Source: Microbulbifer aggregans (GTDB taxonomy: Bacteria > Pseudomonadota > Gammaproteobacteria > Pseudomonadales > Cellvibrionaceae). Taken from it: a stretch of 64,000 nt of DNA. Position numbers and translations under genes: made by a program. Under the pieces are notes generated by a model that worked only from the letters and a program-made list of their open reading frames with translations, did no database searches and was not told where the DNA came from. The stretch is taken from positions 2,285,001-2,349,000 of the forward strand of contig NZ_CP014143.1 of NCBI RefSeq assembly GCF_001750105.1. The letters are read 5' to 3'. Numbering within the stretch: the first letter of the stretch is position 1; every line of letters starts with the position of its first letter. Shown here in pieces: positions 49,637 to 62,362 of the stretch.

Positions 49637-50950
49637 ATGGCAACTTTGGGCGACAGCAGTTTCACTCTTCAGGATTCTCTGCGGGTATTTCTCGCGCGCT
49701 TCCCTTGTCGTGGGCGCCGCTGGGTGGCCCTGAGTGGCGGCCTTGACTCCACGGTGCTGCTTCATCTGCTGTCTGTGGAGGGGGAACCGGTGTCGGCGGT
49801 GCATGTGCACCACGGGCTCTCGCCCAATGCGGATGACTGGTCGGAGCACTGTGCCGAGCTGGCGGATTCCCTCGGTATCCCCCTTTATACAAAGCAGGTA
49901 GAGGTCGATACCAGAGCTGGGGTCGAGGCGGGGGCCCGCGATGCCCGCTACCAGGTGTTTCAGCAGTTACTGGAGCCCGGCGACCAGCTGTTGCTGGCTC
50001 ACCATGGGGATGACCAGGTTGAGACGTTCTTTTTGCGTGTGTTACGGGGCGCCGGCCCTCAGGGGCTCAGCGGAATGCGCAATTGCCGGCCACTGGGGGC
50101 GGGGCTGCTGTTGAGGCCGCTGTTAAATGTTTCCCGCAGCGAGCTCGAAGCCTATGCCCGGGAGCATGAGATCACCTGGATCGAGGATGAGAGCAACAGC
50201 GACCCGCGCTTTGACCGCAATTATCTGCGGTCGCGGGTGCTGCCCCTGCTCAGTGATCGCTGGCCTCTCCGTCAGCGGGTCCAGCGAGCGGCGCAGAACC
50301 TCCAGGAGAGCGCACTTCTGTTGCAAGAGCTGGCCGATCTGGATCTTGGGGCTTGCCGTCGTCGCGCGGAGCGACTTGGCGAGTCTATCGCGCTCGATCC
50401 GTTCCTTGCCCTCAGCCCGGAACGGCGACGTAACCTGCTGCGCTGCTGGGCAGAGGCCAGCGGTGGCACCTGGCCGAGCGCTCAGCAGTTGGCGGAGCTC
50501 GAGCAGCAGCTGGCCAGTGCCGAGGCGGATCGATTGCCGGCCGTGCCGCTGGGGCGGCTGATCGCCCGGCGGTTTCGCGACCGGCTCTTTCTGACGCCGA
50601 CATTACCGGAGGTACCAGAGGGCTTTGCCGCATCCTGGAGCGGCCGGCATTCGCTGCAGTTGCCCGGGGAAGGATGCATGGGCCCGCTACCAGACTGGCC
50701 CACTGCGGAATACACGGTCAGTTTTCGCCGCGGTGGGGAGCGGGCGCGTCCCCTGGAGCGCCAGCATTCGCAAACCCTCAAGAAGCTTCTACAGGAGTAC
50801 GGCCTGGAACCGTGGCTCCGCGACCGCGTTCCGCTAATCTTTGAGGGGGAACGGTTGCTCGCGGTGGGTGACCTGTTCCTCTGTGATGGGTGGATTGGCA
50901 CGACCCCGGAGACTCTCCCGGATTGGCGCCCGCTGGCGTTTTTCGATTGA
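49637..50950 (+). CDS. tilS: tRNA(Ile)-lysidine synthetase
   Basis: 437 residues. TilS changes C34 of the CAU-anticodon tRNA(Ile) to lysidine, making it read AUA. The ATP PPi-loop SGGLDST is at about residues 33-39, followed by VHVHHGLSPNADDW and LAHHGDDQVETFFLRVLRG. The C-terminal domain binds the tRNA acceptor. The start has a GGAGCAGGG site. It is followed by pyrG after about 120 bases. Confidence 0.96.
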   Translation: MATLGDSSFTLQDSLRVFLARFPCRGRRWVALSGGLDSTVLLHLLSVEGEPVSAVHVHHGLSPNADDWSEHCAELADSLGIPLYTKQVEVDTRAGVEAGARDARYQVFQQLLEPGDQLLLAHHGDDQVETFFLRVLRGAGPQGLSGMRNCRPLGAGLLLRPLLNVSRSELEAYAREHEITWIEDESNSDPRFDRNYLRSRVLPLLSDRWPLRQRVQRAAQNLQESALLLQELADLDLGACRRRAERLGESIALDPFLALSPERRRNLLRCWAEASGGTWPSAQQLAELEQQLASAEADRLPAVPLGRLIARRFRDRLFLTPTLPEVPEGFAASWSGRHSLQLPGEGCMGPLPDWPTAEYTVSFRRGGERARPLERQHSQTLKKLLQEYGLEPWLRDRVPLIFEGERLLAVGDLFLCDGWIGTTPETLPDWRPLAFFD

Positions 50951-51062
50951 GACAAAAGCCCGGTTCTGGTAGTCTGGCGTCCCATCTCAAGGCAGCGGGA
51001 GACGCCTCCAGCGTCTGGCCGTGCCGGCCCCGCAAACCCGATCTCATCGGGCATTCAACTGA

Positions 51063-52712
<1,650 letters not shown>

Positions 52713-52768
52713 GAGCAGGGCAAGTACACACAGGAACCTGCCTGCAGGTGAATTGATACCCGGCCTGA

Positions 52769-53650
<882 letters not shown>

Positions 53651-53730
53651 CAGCCGTACCGCCTCAGTACGAGGTACGAATCTGCTGAGAACGCGGCGCC
53701 GCCAACGAAGGGGTTGCCGCGTAAAAATAA

Positions 53731-55068
<1,338 letters not shown>

Positions 55069-55157
55069 GTGCGGGGCGGAGCAGGGCGGCTTGTGAATAG
55101 CTGGTCTCCCATGGCTCCGCCGATCTCCCCGTGCTGCGCGCTAACTGGGTTACGCCG

Positions 55158-55448
55158 ATGAAATGGCTGCTGGCAATACTGACCATCCTGCTCGTGACAT
55201 TCCAGTACCGCCTGTGGGTGGGGGAAGGCAGTCTTGCGGAGGTCTCCCGGCTCAAGCGTGAGCTGGCGGAGCAGCGCGAAAAGAATACGGTACTGACCCG
55301 GGCCAACCGACAGCTGTTGCGGGAAGTGCGCAGTCTCAAGGAAGGTACTGACGGTGTCGAGGCCAAAGCGCGCTACGACCTCGGACTGATCCGGGAAGGC
55401 GAGACCCTGTTTATCTTTATGCAACCGGAAGAGGAAAAAGCCGAGTGA
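55158..55448 (+). CDS. ftsB: Cell division protein FtsB
   Basis: 96 residues: one membrane helix (about 3-18), a coiled coil of about 45 residues (LKRELAEQREKNTVLTRANR) and a C-terminal segment with EAKARYDLGLIREGE, typical of FtsB in the FtsQLB division complex. The ATG at 55158 is preferred because it gives a normal short cytoplasmic end. The last four bases overlap the ispD start. Confidence 0.94.
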   Translation: MKWLLAILTILLVTFQYRLWVGEGSLAEVSRLKRELAEQREKNTVLTRANRQLLREVRSLKEGTDGVEAKARYDLGLIREGETLFIFMQPEEEKAE

Positions 55449-56164
55449 TTTCCGGCTATTGGGTGATCGTGCCCGCCGCCGGGGCCGGTCGCCGCATGGG
55501 CGCGGACCGCCCCAAACAGTATCTGCCGCTTCTCGGCCGTCCGATACTTTCCCTGACTTTACGCAACATTCTTACCTGGCCCGGAGTTGCTGGAGTTGTC
55601 GTGGCGATCTCTCCGACCGATAGCGATTTTGAGCATCTCCCCGAGTCGCGGGACAGCCGTGTACAGCAGGTGCATGGCGGAGCTGAGCGGGCCGATTCCG
55701 TGCTGGCAGCACTGAATTTTCTCGCATCGAAAGTAGCTCCTGACACCCAGGTTCTGGTGCACGATGCAGCGCGACCCTGTGTTGCAGTGGAGGATATCGA
55801 GGCGCTGCTGGCTGCGGAGGCATCTTCTGCGCTGCTGGCAAAACCGGCAAGCGACACCGTCAAGCTGGCGCGCGTGGGTAACGAGGATGTTACCTCGGTC
55901 AAGAAGACTCTGGACCGATCCCGAATCTGGCTTGCGCAAACCCCTCAGCGGGCGCCCCTGGGTGAATTGCATCGGGCGCTGCGAGAAGCGCTGGAGCGCG
56001 GTGATCCGGTCACGGATGAGGCCAGCGCGCTGGAATTTGCCGGGAAATCGCCTCAACTGGTCAAAGGCCGCAGCGACAATTTCAAAGTGACACACCCGGA
56101 AGACATCCCGTTGGCGGAGGCGGTTCTGCGCCTGAGGTTTGCGGCGGTAGAGGGCAATCGTTGA
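55445..56164 (+). CDS. ispD: 2-C-methyl-D-erythritol 4-phosphate cytidylyltransferase
   Basis: 239 residues; third step of the MEP isoprenoid pathway. The nucleotide loop [19 protein letters not shown] lies at residues 9-27, and the HDAARPC segment binds substrate and metal. GTG start overlapping ftsB by four bases; its stop overlaps the ispF start by one base. Confidence 0.97.
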   Translation: MISGYWVIVPAAGAGRRMGADRPKQYLPLLGRPILSLTLRNILTWPGVAGVVVAISPTDSDFEHLPESRDSRVQQVHGGAERADSVLAALNFLASKVAPDTQVLVHDAARPCVAVEDIEALLAAEASSALLAKPASDTVKLARVGNEDVTSVKKTLDRSRIWLAQTPQRAPLGELHRALREALERGDPVTDEASALEFAGKSPQLVKGRSDNFKVTHPEDIPLAEAVLRLRFAAVEGNR

Positions 56165-56661
56165 TGAGTATGCGAATCGGGCAGGGCTTTGATGTCCATG
56201 CATTTTGTGAGGGTGACCATGTCATCCTGGGCGGGGTCAAAATTCCGCATGGCCAGGGGCTGAAAGCCCACTCGGATGGCGATGTTCTGCTGCACGCCCT
56301 TGCCGACGCCTTATTGGGGGCGCTGGCCCTCGGCGATATTGGCCACCATTTCCCTGACAATGACCCGGTTTATTCGGGTGCAGACAGTCGACAACTGCTG
56401 CGCCATGTCTTGGGGCTCATCCGTGCGCGGGGCTATCGTCTGGTCAATGCGGATTGCACACTGATTGCCCAGGCGCCGAAGATGGCGCCCCATATCCAGG
56501 ACATGCGCGCCAATATTGCGGCAGACTGCGATCTTGATATCGATGCGGTGAGCGTCAAGGCCACGACCACTGAGCGGCTCGGATTCACCGGCCGAGGCGA
56601 GGGAATTGCCGCTCAGGCAACTGTGCTACTGGCGGTCCACCGTGGGAACTCGGATTCGTGA
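56164..56661 (+). CDS. ispF: 2-C-methyl-D-erythritol 2,4-cyclodiphosphate synthase
   Basis: 165 residues; cyclises CDP-ME 2-phosphate in the MEP pathway. [11 protein letters not shown] near the start gives the zinc ligands Asp and His, and the next His is in [36 protein letters not shown] closes the active site. The ATG at 56164 overlaps the ispD stop; the stop overlaps the truD start by four bases. Confidence 0.97.
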   Translation: MSMRIGQGFDVHAFCEGDHVILGGVKIPHGQGLKAHSDGDVLLHALADALLGALALGDIGHHFPDNDPVYSGADSRQLLRHVLGLIRARGYRLVNADCTLIAQAPKMAPHIQDMRANIAADCDLDIDAVSVKATTTERLGFTGRGEGIAAQATVLLAVHRGNSDS

Positions 56662-57641
56662 CAATGCCCAATACAACCGGTAACTGGAATCTCGACTGGC
56701 CCCGGGCGCTGGGCGGAGTGGCGATAGAAGCGGATTTCCGTGTTTCGCCGGAAGACTTCATTGTCGACGAACTGGCCGCACCGACAGCTGATGATGACGG
56801 CGAACATGTCTACCTGAAAATTCGCAAGCGCGGTGCCAATACCAACTGGGTTGCGCAACAGCTGGCGAAGGCAGCAGGGGTCAGGGTTGGTGATATTGGT
56901 TTTTACGGCCTGAAGGATCGCCATGCGGTGACCACCCAGTGGTTCAGCGTCTGGCTTGGGCAGAAAGGCGCGCCCGACTGGACGCAGCTGAACTCCGATG
57001 AGATTGCTGTACTCGAGGTATTGCGTGGCCCGCGCAAGTTGCGTCGGGGCGAACATGTGGGCAACCGGTTTGTTATCACCCTGCGCAATGTTCGCGGGGA
57101 TCGTGAACGGGCCGCCTCGATACTGGAGTGTCTTGGGGACGGTGTTCCCAATTACTTCGGCGAGCAGCGGTTTGGCCGCAACGGTGGCAACCTGGATCTG
57201 GCGTTGCAGATTGCCGAGGACAATGCCCGCGTAAAACGCAGCGACCGCGCCTTTGCCATGTCGGCAGCGCGAAGCTGGCTTTTTAACCAGGTTCTGGCTA
57301 AACGTGTGGCCCTCGACTGCTGGCGTGAACCCGTGCCGGGTGAGCCACTGGCAGAACCCTCCGGGCCATTGTGGGGCAGGGGACGTAACCCCGCCACGGC
57401 AGAACTGGGAGAACTTGAATCTTCGGTAACGGGTGAATGGGCCAGTTTGTCTGACTGGCTGGAGCACTGTGGCCTGCAGCAGGAGCGACGCAGCCTGATA
57501 CTCAAGCCCGAGGGTTATGGTTTCGAATGGCAGGCGGACAGCCTGCAGCTGACTTTCGCTCTGCCCCCCGGTGCATTTGCCACCGCGGTGCTCCGGGAGC
57601 TATCGGCGCTGGTCAATGAGAGTGGCGCCAACATAAAATAG
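56658..57641 (+). CDS. truD: tRNA pseudouridine(13) synthase TruD
   Basis: 327 residues, slightly shorter than E. coli TruD (349). It makes pseudouridine 13 in tRNA(Glu). The catalytic Asp is Asp87 in [25 protein letters not shown] at the N-terminus and [15 protein letters not shown] are family motifs. GTG at 56658 is used; ATG at 56664 is possible. surE normally follows truD, but the next gene is pcm, 75 bases on. Confidence 0.96.
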   Translation: MTMPNTTGNWNLDWPRALGGVAIEADFRVSPEDFIVDELAAPTADDDGEHVYLKIRKRGANTNWVAQQLAKAAGVRVGDIGFYGLKDRHAVTTQWFSVWLGQKGAPDWTQLNSDEIAVLEVLRGPRKLRRGEHVGNRFVITLRNVRGDRERAASILECLGDGVPNYFGEQRFGRNGGNLDLALQIAEDNARVKRSDRAFAMSAARSWLFNQVLAKRVALDCWREPVPGEPLAEPSGPLWGRGRNPATAELGELESSVTGEWASLSDWLEHCGLQQERRSLILKPEGYGFEWQADSLQLTFALPPGAFATAVLRELSALVNESGANIK

Positions 57642-57716
57642 AGCAACAAAAATAACCGGCCCTGGCGCCGGCACTGCGGTGGCCGTGGGCGGCTACCGGG
57701 ACTTGATAGGGGTAAT

Positions 57717-58388
57717 ATGGATCGCTTGAAACGTGAGGGGCTGGGGATGACCTCCCAGCGAACCCGCAACCGGCTGATTCAGCGACTGCGGGAAGAGGGA
57801 ATCAGTAACGAGGCCGTGCTCGATGTGATGGCTTCCACTCCCCGTCATCTTTTTCTGGACGAAGCCCTGGCAATCCGCGCTTACGAGGATACCTCCCTGC
57901 CCATCGGCTACGGCCAGACCATCTCGCAGCCCTATATCGTTGCCCGTATGACGGAACTGCTTCTGAGCCGGGCCAAGTCCCTGCACCGGGTCTTGGAGGT
58001 GGGAACAGGCTCGGGCTATCAGGCTGCTATTCTGGCTCGCCTCGTGGATCGCCTGTATTCCGTCGAGCGCATCGGGCCGTTGCTGGAGAAAGCCCGCCAG
58101 CGTTTTCGGGAACTGGGGCTTTACAATGTGGAGACGAGCATCAGCAGTGGTGGTTTTGGCTGGCCGGAGAAAGGCCCTTACGATGCCATTCTGGCAGCTG
58201 CTGCACCCGCCTCTGTCCCTTCTGACTTAAAGGAGCAGCTCGGTCCGGATGGCGTGCTTGTCATTCCGGTGGGAAATGAGCGTCAGTTCCTCACCATCAT
58301 CACCCGGCGCGGCGATAGCCAGCAGTTCGATGTAGAGAGGCTGGAGCCGGTGCACTTCGTGCCCCTGCTCGGCGGTGTAGTTCGATGA
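57717..58388 (+). CDS. pcm: Protein-L-isoaspartate O-methyltransferase
   Basis: 223 residues. Methylates isoaspartate in ageing proteins as the first step of repair. SAM-binding VLEVGTGSGYQAA and the substrate region PIGYGQTISQPYIVARM are present, as is the C-terminal RLEPVHFVPLL. It ends overlapping the DUF368 start by four bases. Confidence 0.96.
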   Translation: MDRLKREGLGMTSQRTRNRLIQRLREEGISNEAVLDVMASTPRHLFLDEALAIRAYEDTSLPIGYGQTISQPYIVARMTELLLSRAKSLHRVLEVGTGSGYQAAILARLVDRLYSVERIGPLLEKARQRFRELGLYNVETSISSGGFGWPEKGPYDAILAAAAPASVPSDLKEQLGPDGVLVIPVGNERQFLTIITRRGDSQQFDVERLEPVHFVPLLGGVVR

Positions 58389-59323
58389 GCTTGGGTAAGA
58401 GTCGCCTCTGGGGAGTTGTCGCGCGGGGAATGGCCATGGGCGCGGCCGATGTCGTTCCCGGTGTGTCAGGTGGCACCATCGCTTTTATTACCGGTATTTA
58501 CCAGGAGCTACTGGATTCCATCAGCCGGGTCGGCCCCCATGCGCTGACCGTGTTGCGACGGCACGGCCCGCTGGTTGCGTGGCAATACATCAATGGCAGT
58601 TTCCTGTTATCGCTCTTTACCGGAATCCTGATCAGTGTGGTGAGCCTGGCTCGTCTGATCGGTTATCTGCTGGATACCTATCCCGTCGTGGTCTGGGGCT
58701 TTTTCTTTGGCCTCGTACTCGCGTCGGTGATACCCATTCTGCGGCGGGTGCCGCGTTGGAACACCGGTGCGGTGATTTATCTAATCTTGGGCGTACTGGT
58801 GGCAATCGGCGTCAGTGAACTGCGGCCTGCCCAGGTTCCAGCAACACCCCTGACCCTGTTCCTCTCTGGCGGGCTGGCCATCTGCGCCATGATCCTGCCG
58901 GGTATCTCTGGTTCTTTTATCCTACTGATGATCGGCATCTACCCCCACGTGTTGACTGCGGTGCACGAGCTGCAGTTGGTGAAGCTGTTGTCTTTCGCTG
59001 CCGGCGCAGTGACTGGCCTGATGTTGTTCAGCCGCCTGCTTTCCTGGTTGATGCACCATTATGTGGCGCGGACCCTGGCTTTTCTGGGCGGCATTCTCCT
59101 CGGGAGCCTCAAAATTATCTGGCCCTGGAAGCTGCCCAGCGATGAAGTGGCAGCAATGGGTGACAAAATGGCGCCATTGATGTCCAACACCTCGCCCTGG
59201 ACCTTTGCCGAGGTCACGGGGGAGAGCAGTTACCTGCTAGCGGCCGGCGCAGCTGCGCTGATGGCGGTTTTGATTGTACTGGCGGTGGATTTCTGGGGGC
59301 ACAGGCGTGGAGCGCACCATTGA
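58385..59323 (+). CDS. DUF368 family membrane protein
   Basis: 312 residues with about eight to nine membrane helices. The conserved DUF368 start (GMAMGAADVVPGVSGGTIAFITGIY) and a repeated GISGSFILLMIGIY segment are clear. The family includes undecaprenyl-phosphate-type lipid translocase candidates (PopT); which applies here is uncertain. The start overlaps the pcm stop, so translation is coupled. It stands between pcm and nlpD, a position not occupied in E. coli. Confidence 0.9.
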   Translation: MSLGKSRLWGVVARGMAMGAADVVPGVSGGTIAFITGIYQELLDSISRVGPHALTVLRRHGPLVAWQYINGSFLLSLFTGILISVVSLARLIGYLLDTYPVVVWGFFFGLVLASVIPILRRVPRWNTGAVIYLILGVLVAIGVSELRPAQVPATPLTLFLSGGLAICAMILPGISGSFILLMIGIYPHVLTAVHELQLVKLLSFAAGAVTGLMLFSRLLSWLMHHYVARTLAFLGGILLGSLKIIWPWKLPSDEVAAMGDKMAPLMSNTSPWTFAEVTGESSYLLAAGAAALMAVLIVLAVDFWGHRRGAHH

Positions 59324-59547
59324 AGGGCGCCAGAAGCCTTGTTGCCACATTTCAGCCTGTGTAAGTTCGGATCTGGGAAATTCCCCACCGTGAAATGTCC
59401 GGCCTTAAGCGAATTTTTTTAGACACTTTTTCCATAAATGCGACCCCTTGATGTAAAAAGAGAATAATGAAATGTCGTCCCATTCAACAAATATGCGACT
59501 CCGGGTGGCGGGACTTTAGTCCCGTTTTCAGTCAGGCTTGCCTGTAT

Positions 59548-60321
59548 ATGTTAAAAATATTAATCGTAAGCCTGTTAAGCTTTTTCGTCGCGTCCTGTAC
59601 CAGCCACCCGGCCCCGACACACTCGCTCGGACAGCCCCCAAGTGACAGGATCAGGCATCACACCGTCAGTAGCGGTGAAACGCTGTACTCGATTGCATGG
59701 CGCTACGGCCAGGATTTCAAGCATCTGGCAGCGATCAATGGCATCGCTCCGCCATACAGTATTTTCCCGGGACAGCGCCTCCGCCTCGAGGGGCAAGCAC
59801 TGGTATCAGCTCCCCGGCCTGCTTCCGCTCCGGTTCGAAAAAGTGCCCCTGCACCAAAGCCTGTTGCGCAGAAATCACCCGCGAAAATCAAAAAATCTTC
59901 ACCGGCGACGGTTGCCCGGAAAACCGTGAAACCGGCTTCCGGTTCGCAAGTGGGTTGGCGTTGGCCTGCACGCGGCCCCCTCATCAGCACCTTCCGTCCC
60001 AAGGACCCCTTGCGGAAGGGTGTTGATATCGCAGGGCAAAAGGGGGACTCTGTATTGGCAGCAGCCAATGGCACCGTGATCTACGCGGGAAGTGCGCTGA
60101 GAGGTTACGGGAAACTGCTGATCGTTAAGCACAATGAGGAGTACCTCAGTGCTTACGCCCACAATCACAAATTGCTTGTGAAAGAGGGCAGCGAAGTCAA
60201 AGCGGGGCAGAGGATCGCGGAACTGGGTTCAAGTGGTACAGACCGCAATAAGCTCCACTTCGAAATTCGCCGTAACGGTCAGCCAGTTGACCCTCTTGCC
60301 TATCTACCGCGCAACCCCTGA
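59548..60321 (+). CDS. nlpD: NlpD-like lipoprotein, LysM plus degenerate LytM domain
   Basis: 257 residues from ATG 59548 with lipobox VASC. A LysM domain (about 35-85: HTVSSGETLYSIAWRYG) binds peptidoglycan, followed by a Pro/Lys/Ala-rich linker and a C-terminal LytM/M23 domain. The first zinc ligand is missing (RKGVDIAG in place of HxGxD), as in E. coli NlpD, which activates the amidase AmiC instead of cutting cell wall itself. In E. coli the main rpoS promoter lies within nlpD. Confidence 0.92.
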   Translation: MLKILIVSLLSFFVASCTSHPAPTHSLGQPPSDRIRHHTVSSGETLYSIAWRYGQDFKHLAAINGIAPPYSIFPGQRLRLEGQALVSAPRPASAPVRKSAPAPKPVAQKSPAKIKKSSPATVARKTVKPASGSQVGWRWPARGPLISTFRPKDPLRKGVDIAGQKGDSVLAAANGTVIYAGSALRGYGKLLIVKHNEEYLSAYAHNHKLLVKEGSEVKAGQRIAELGSSGTDRNKLHFEIRRNGQPVDPLAYLPRNP

Positions 60322-60609
60322 GGCGCCAAAGGCCCTGTAAATAAAAATGGATTTTTATTTTTACCACTTGAGGTAGTCACCGGATTCGTGACCCTCCCAA
60401 GGTCGGCAGAGCAGGGCTAGAGCCTTCAGTCAGGCGCAACCGCGACTGACTCGATAACCCCTCCCTGTAACAAATTGCCCTGGCAGTTTGCTTTCTCTCC
60501 GCCGAATCTTGCGGTCGCCGAAAACGGAGGCTGTCGCACTGACAGCGGCCCACGCAGCGGTATTGCTGTGGTGCGACTGAGATTGGCAAATTTACAAGGA
60601 GTTGGGGAA
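60322..60609 (+). promoter_or_regulatory. rpoS leader region with AT-only palindrome
   Basis: 288 bases between nlpD and rpoS without another gene. Directly after nlpD, AAATAAAAAT (60339-60348) pairs with ATTTTTATTT (60351-60360) around a two-base loop. The later half can form GC-rich stems near 60495-60530. In E. coli the rpoS leader is a long structured RNA controlled by small RNAs; a similar role here is inference. The ribosome site AAGGAG lies just before the start. Confidence 0.45.
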
Positions 60610-61668
60610 ATGGAAGCACATCGTCGCGACCAGCTGGCAGCTGGACAGGCAGACCTTCCTCCAGAGTTGGCAGCTAACGAAAGCAAGACTCGCGGAAAGA
60701 AATCGGCAAAGTCACTGACAGAGGACAAAACAAGCGGTCGATCCCGGAAGACCGCAGCAAAAAAAAACTCCGAACCCACCCCCCTCAAGGCTCGGGCGCG
60801 CAGGTCAGATGGTGAGACTTACCTGCAGAAGAACCTTGATGCTACACAGCTTTACCTGAACGAAATCGGCTTTTCCCCACTCCTCACTGCTGAGGAAGAG
60901 GTCTACTACGCCCGCAAGGCACTGCGTGGTGACGCGGCAGCCCGCAAGCGGATGATCGAAAGTAACCTGCGCCTGGTAGTCAAGATTGCGCGGCGTTATG
61001 TGAGCCGGGGCCTGGCCCTACTGGACCTGATTGAGGAAGGAAACCTCGGCCTTATCCGTGCCGTTGAGAAGTTTGATCCGGAGCGCGGATTCCGCTTCTC
61101 TACCTACGCTACGTGGTGGATCCGCCAGACTATCGAGCGGGCCATCATGAATCAGACCCGTACTATTCGCCTTCCCATTCACGTGGTGAAGGAGCTCAAC
61201 GTCTATCTGCGTGCATCCCGCGAACTGGCACAGAAGCTGGATCACGAGCCGTCGGCAGAGGAAATTGCCAATCTGCTGGAAAAACCTGTTGAGGACGTCG
61301 AGCGTATGCTCGGGCTGAACGAGCGGGTGACCTCTGTAGACACGCCAATCGGCCCTTCCTCCGAGAAGACCCTGGTCGACACCATCCCGGACCAGCAGGA
61401 ATCGGATCCGGCAGAGCTACTGCAGGATACGGACTTGTTTGAAAGCATCAACCGGTGGCTCGGTGAGCTGCCGGATAAGCAGTGTGAAGTGGTCTCGCGT
61501 CGCTTCGGCCTGCGAGGCTACGAGGCCAGTACCCTGGAGGAGGTTGGTCGGGAAATCGGTTTGACCCGGGAACGGGTGCGCCAGATACAGGTGGACGCAT
61601 TGAAGCGCCTGCGTGAAGTCATGGAGAAGCAGGGTCTCGACGGAATGTCACTGTTTGCCAATCTGTAA
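60610..61668 (+). CDS. rpoS: RNA polymerase sigma factor RpoS
   Basis: 353 residues, longer than the E. coli protein (330). Regions 1.2-4.2 are complete: [56 protein letters not shown] (-10 recognition) and [20 protein letters not shown] (-35 recognition). The extra length lies in a Lys/Arg/Ser-rich N-terminal region (about residues 25-70). The frame is open to 60475, but the ATG at 60610 has the ribosome site. It governs stationary-phase and stress genes. Confidence 0.97.
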   Translation: MEAHRRDQLAAGQADLPPELAANESKTRGKKSAKSLTEDKTSGRSRKTAAKKNSEPTPLKARARRSDGETYLQKNLDATQLYLNEIGFSPLLTAEEEVYYARKALRGDAAARKRMIESNLRLVVKIARRYVSRGLALLDLIEEGNLGLIRAVEKFDPERGFRFSTYATWWIRQTIERAIMNQTRTIRLPIHVVKELNVYLRASRELAQKLDHEPSAEEIANLLEKPVEDVERMLGLNERVTSVDTPIGPSSEKTLVDTIPDQQESDPAELLQDTDLFESINRWLGELPDKQCEVVSRRFGLRGYEASTLEEVGREIGLTRERVRQIQVDALKRLREVMEKQGLDGMSLFANL

Positions 61669-61696
61669 CAGCTAAGATTCAGTCATGATGTGAAAA

Positions 61697-61727
61697 GCCG
61701 CGGGGTCGAAGACCTCGCGGCTTTTTT
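61697..61727 (+). terminator. Intrinsic terminator after rpoS
   Basis: An 11-bp stem (61697-61707 with 61711-61721; one G-U pair), loop GAA, then six T. Four A on the left give some activity for the converging ydbL gene. Confidence 0.88.
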
Positions 61728-61749
61728 ATTGATCACCACGCTTTGGTGA

Positions 61750-62079
61750 TTACTTCTGTACCCACCTGCCGAGGTTATCCTGGTAGAACTCTCCCGGCTT
61801 GAGTCGGGCCTCCAGCTTCTCTGCAGCGCGGGCAGCCACCTGGGCGATGTCGATGCCATTGCGTTTGGCGATGGCGGCGTACTCGCGCTTGCGCTTGCCG
61901 TTGACCTCTGCGACCAGGCGCTCCAGTTCCGCTGAAGACTGGTCCACGACAGCGATATAGCCACTATTTGCTTCGCCTACCAGCCCTTGTGAGCGGGCCT
62001 CGTCCAGAGTGATAGCCATGGCCGGCAGAGCAATGACCAGGCCGATGATGAGTAGAAGTTGTTTGGTAAGCCTCTTCAT
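61750..62079 (-). CDS. ydbL: YdbL family (DUF1318) periplasmic protein
   Basis: 109 residues with a signal peptide ending AMA. The mature part, with LDEARSQGLVGEANSGYIAV and KREYAAIAKRNGIDIAQVAARAAEKL, matches DUF1318. In E. coli, YdbL is the third member of the YdbH-YnbE-YdbL set, in which YdbH and YnbE form a phospholipid bridge to the outer membrane and YdbL assists. An AAGGAGG site precedes the ATG. It lies nine bases after ynbE. Confidence 0.92.
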   Translation of the reverse strand: MKRLTKQLLLIIGLVIALPAMAITLDEARSQGLVGEANSGYIAVVDQSSAELERLVAEVNGKRKREYAAIAKRNGIDIAQVAARAAEKLEARLKPGEFYQDNLGRWVQK

Positions 62080-62088
62080 GATGCCTCC

Positions 62089-62283
62089 TTAGAAAATTCC
62101 TTCTTTATCCTCAAACAGATTGTCCAGCTCCCGATCTACTTTGACGCGGATCTCGTGTTCAATCTTCACGTTCAGGTTCACTGTAATAGGCTCGCTAGGG
62201 GCCTGTACTGCCACCGTCGGCGTACAGGCCGCGGTAAACAGCGCGGCCATCAGCAGAAGGGGGAGCAGTCTGGTGCCGGTCAT
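62089..62283 (-). CDS. ynbE: YnbE family lipoprotein
   Basis: 64 residues: signal, lipobox TAAC, then a short conserved segment EPITVNLNVKIEHEIRVKVDREL. It is an outer-membrane lipoprotein thought to cap the periplasmic bridge made by YdbH. An AGGAG site precedes the ATG. It is flanked by ydbH (upstream) and ydbL (downstream) on the same strand, as in E. coli. Confidence 0.93.
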   Translation of the reverse strand: MTGTRLLPLLLMAALFTAACTPTVAVQAPSEPITVNLNVKIEHEIRVKVDRELDNLFEDKEGIF

Positions 62284-62362
62284 GAGTCACTCCTGAGTGT
62301 CAACGCCATGCTATGTTATCCGGCCTAGCTTAACCCAAACTGAACTCGTTGGCTGTGAATCA

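Noticed and set aside
60475..60609. 45-codon upstream extension of rpoS
   Set aside because: The AAGGAG site lies just before the ATG at 60610, and the extension contains Cys/Pro/Gly-rich sequence unlike sigma factors.
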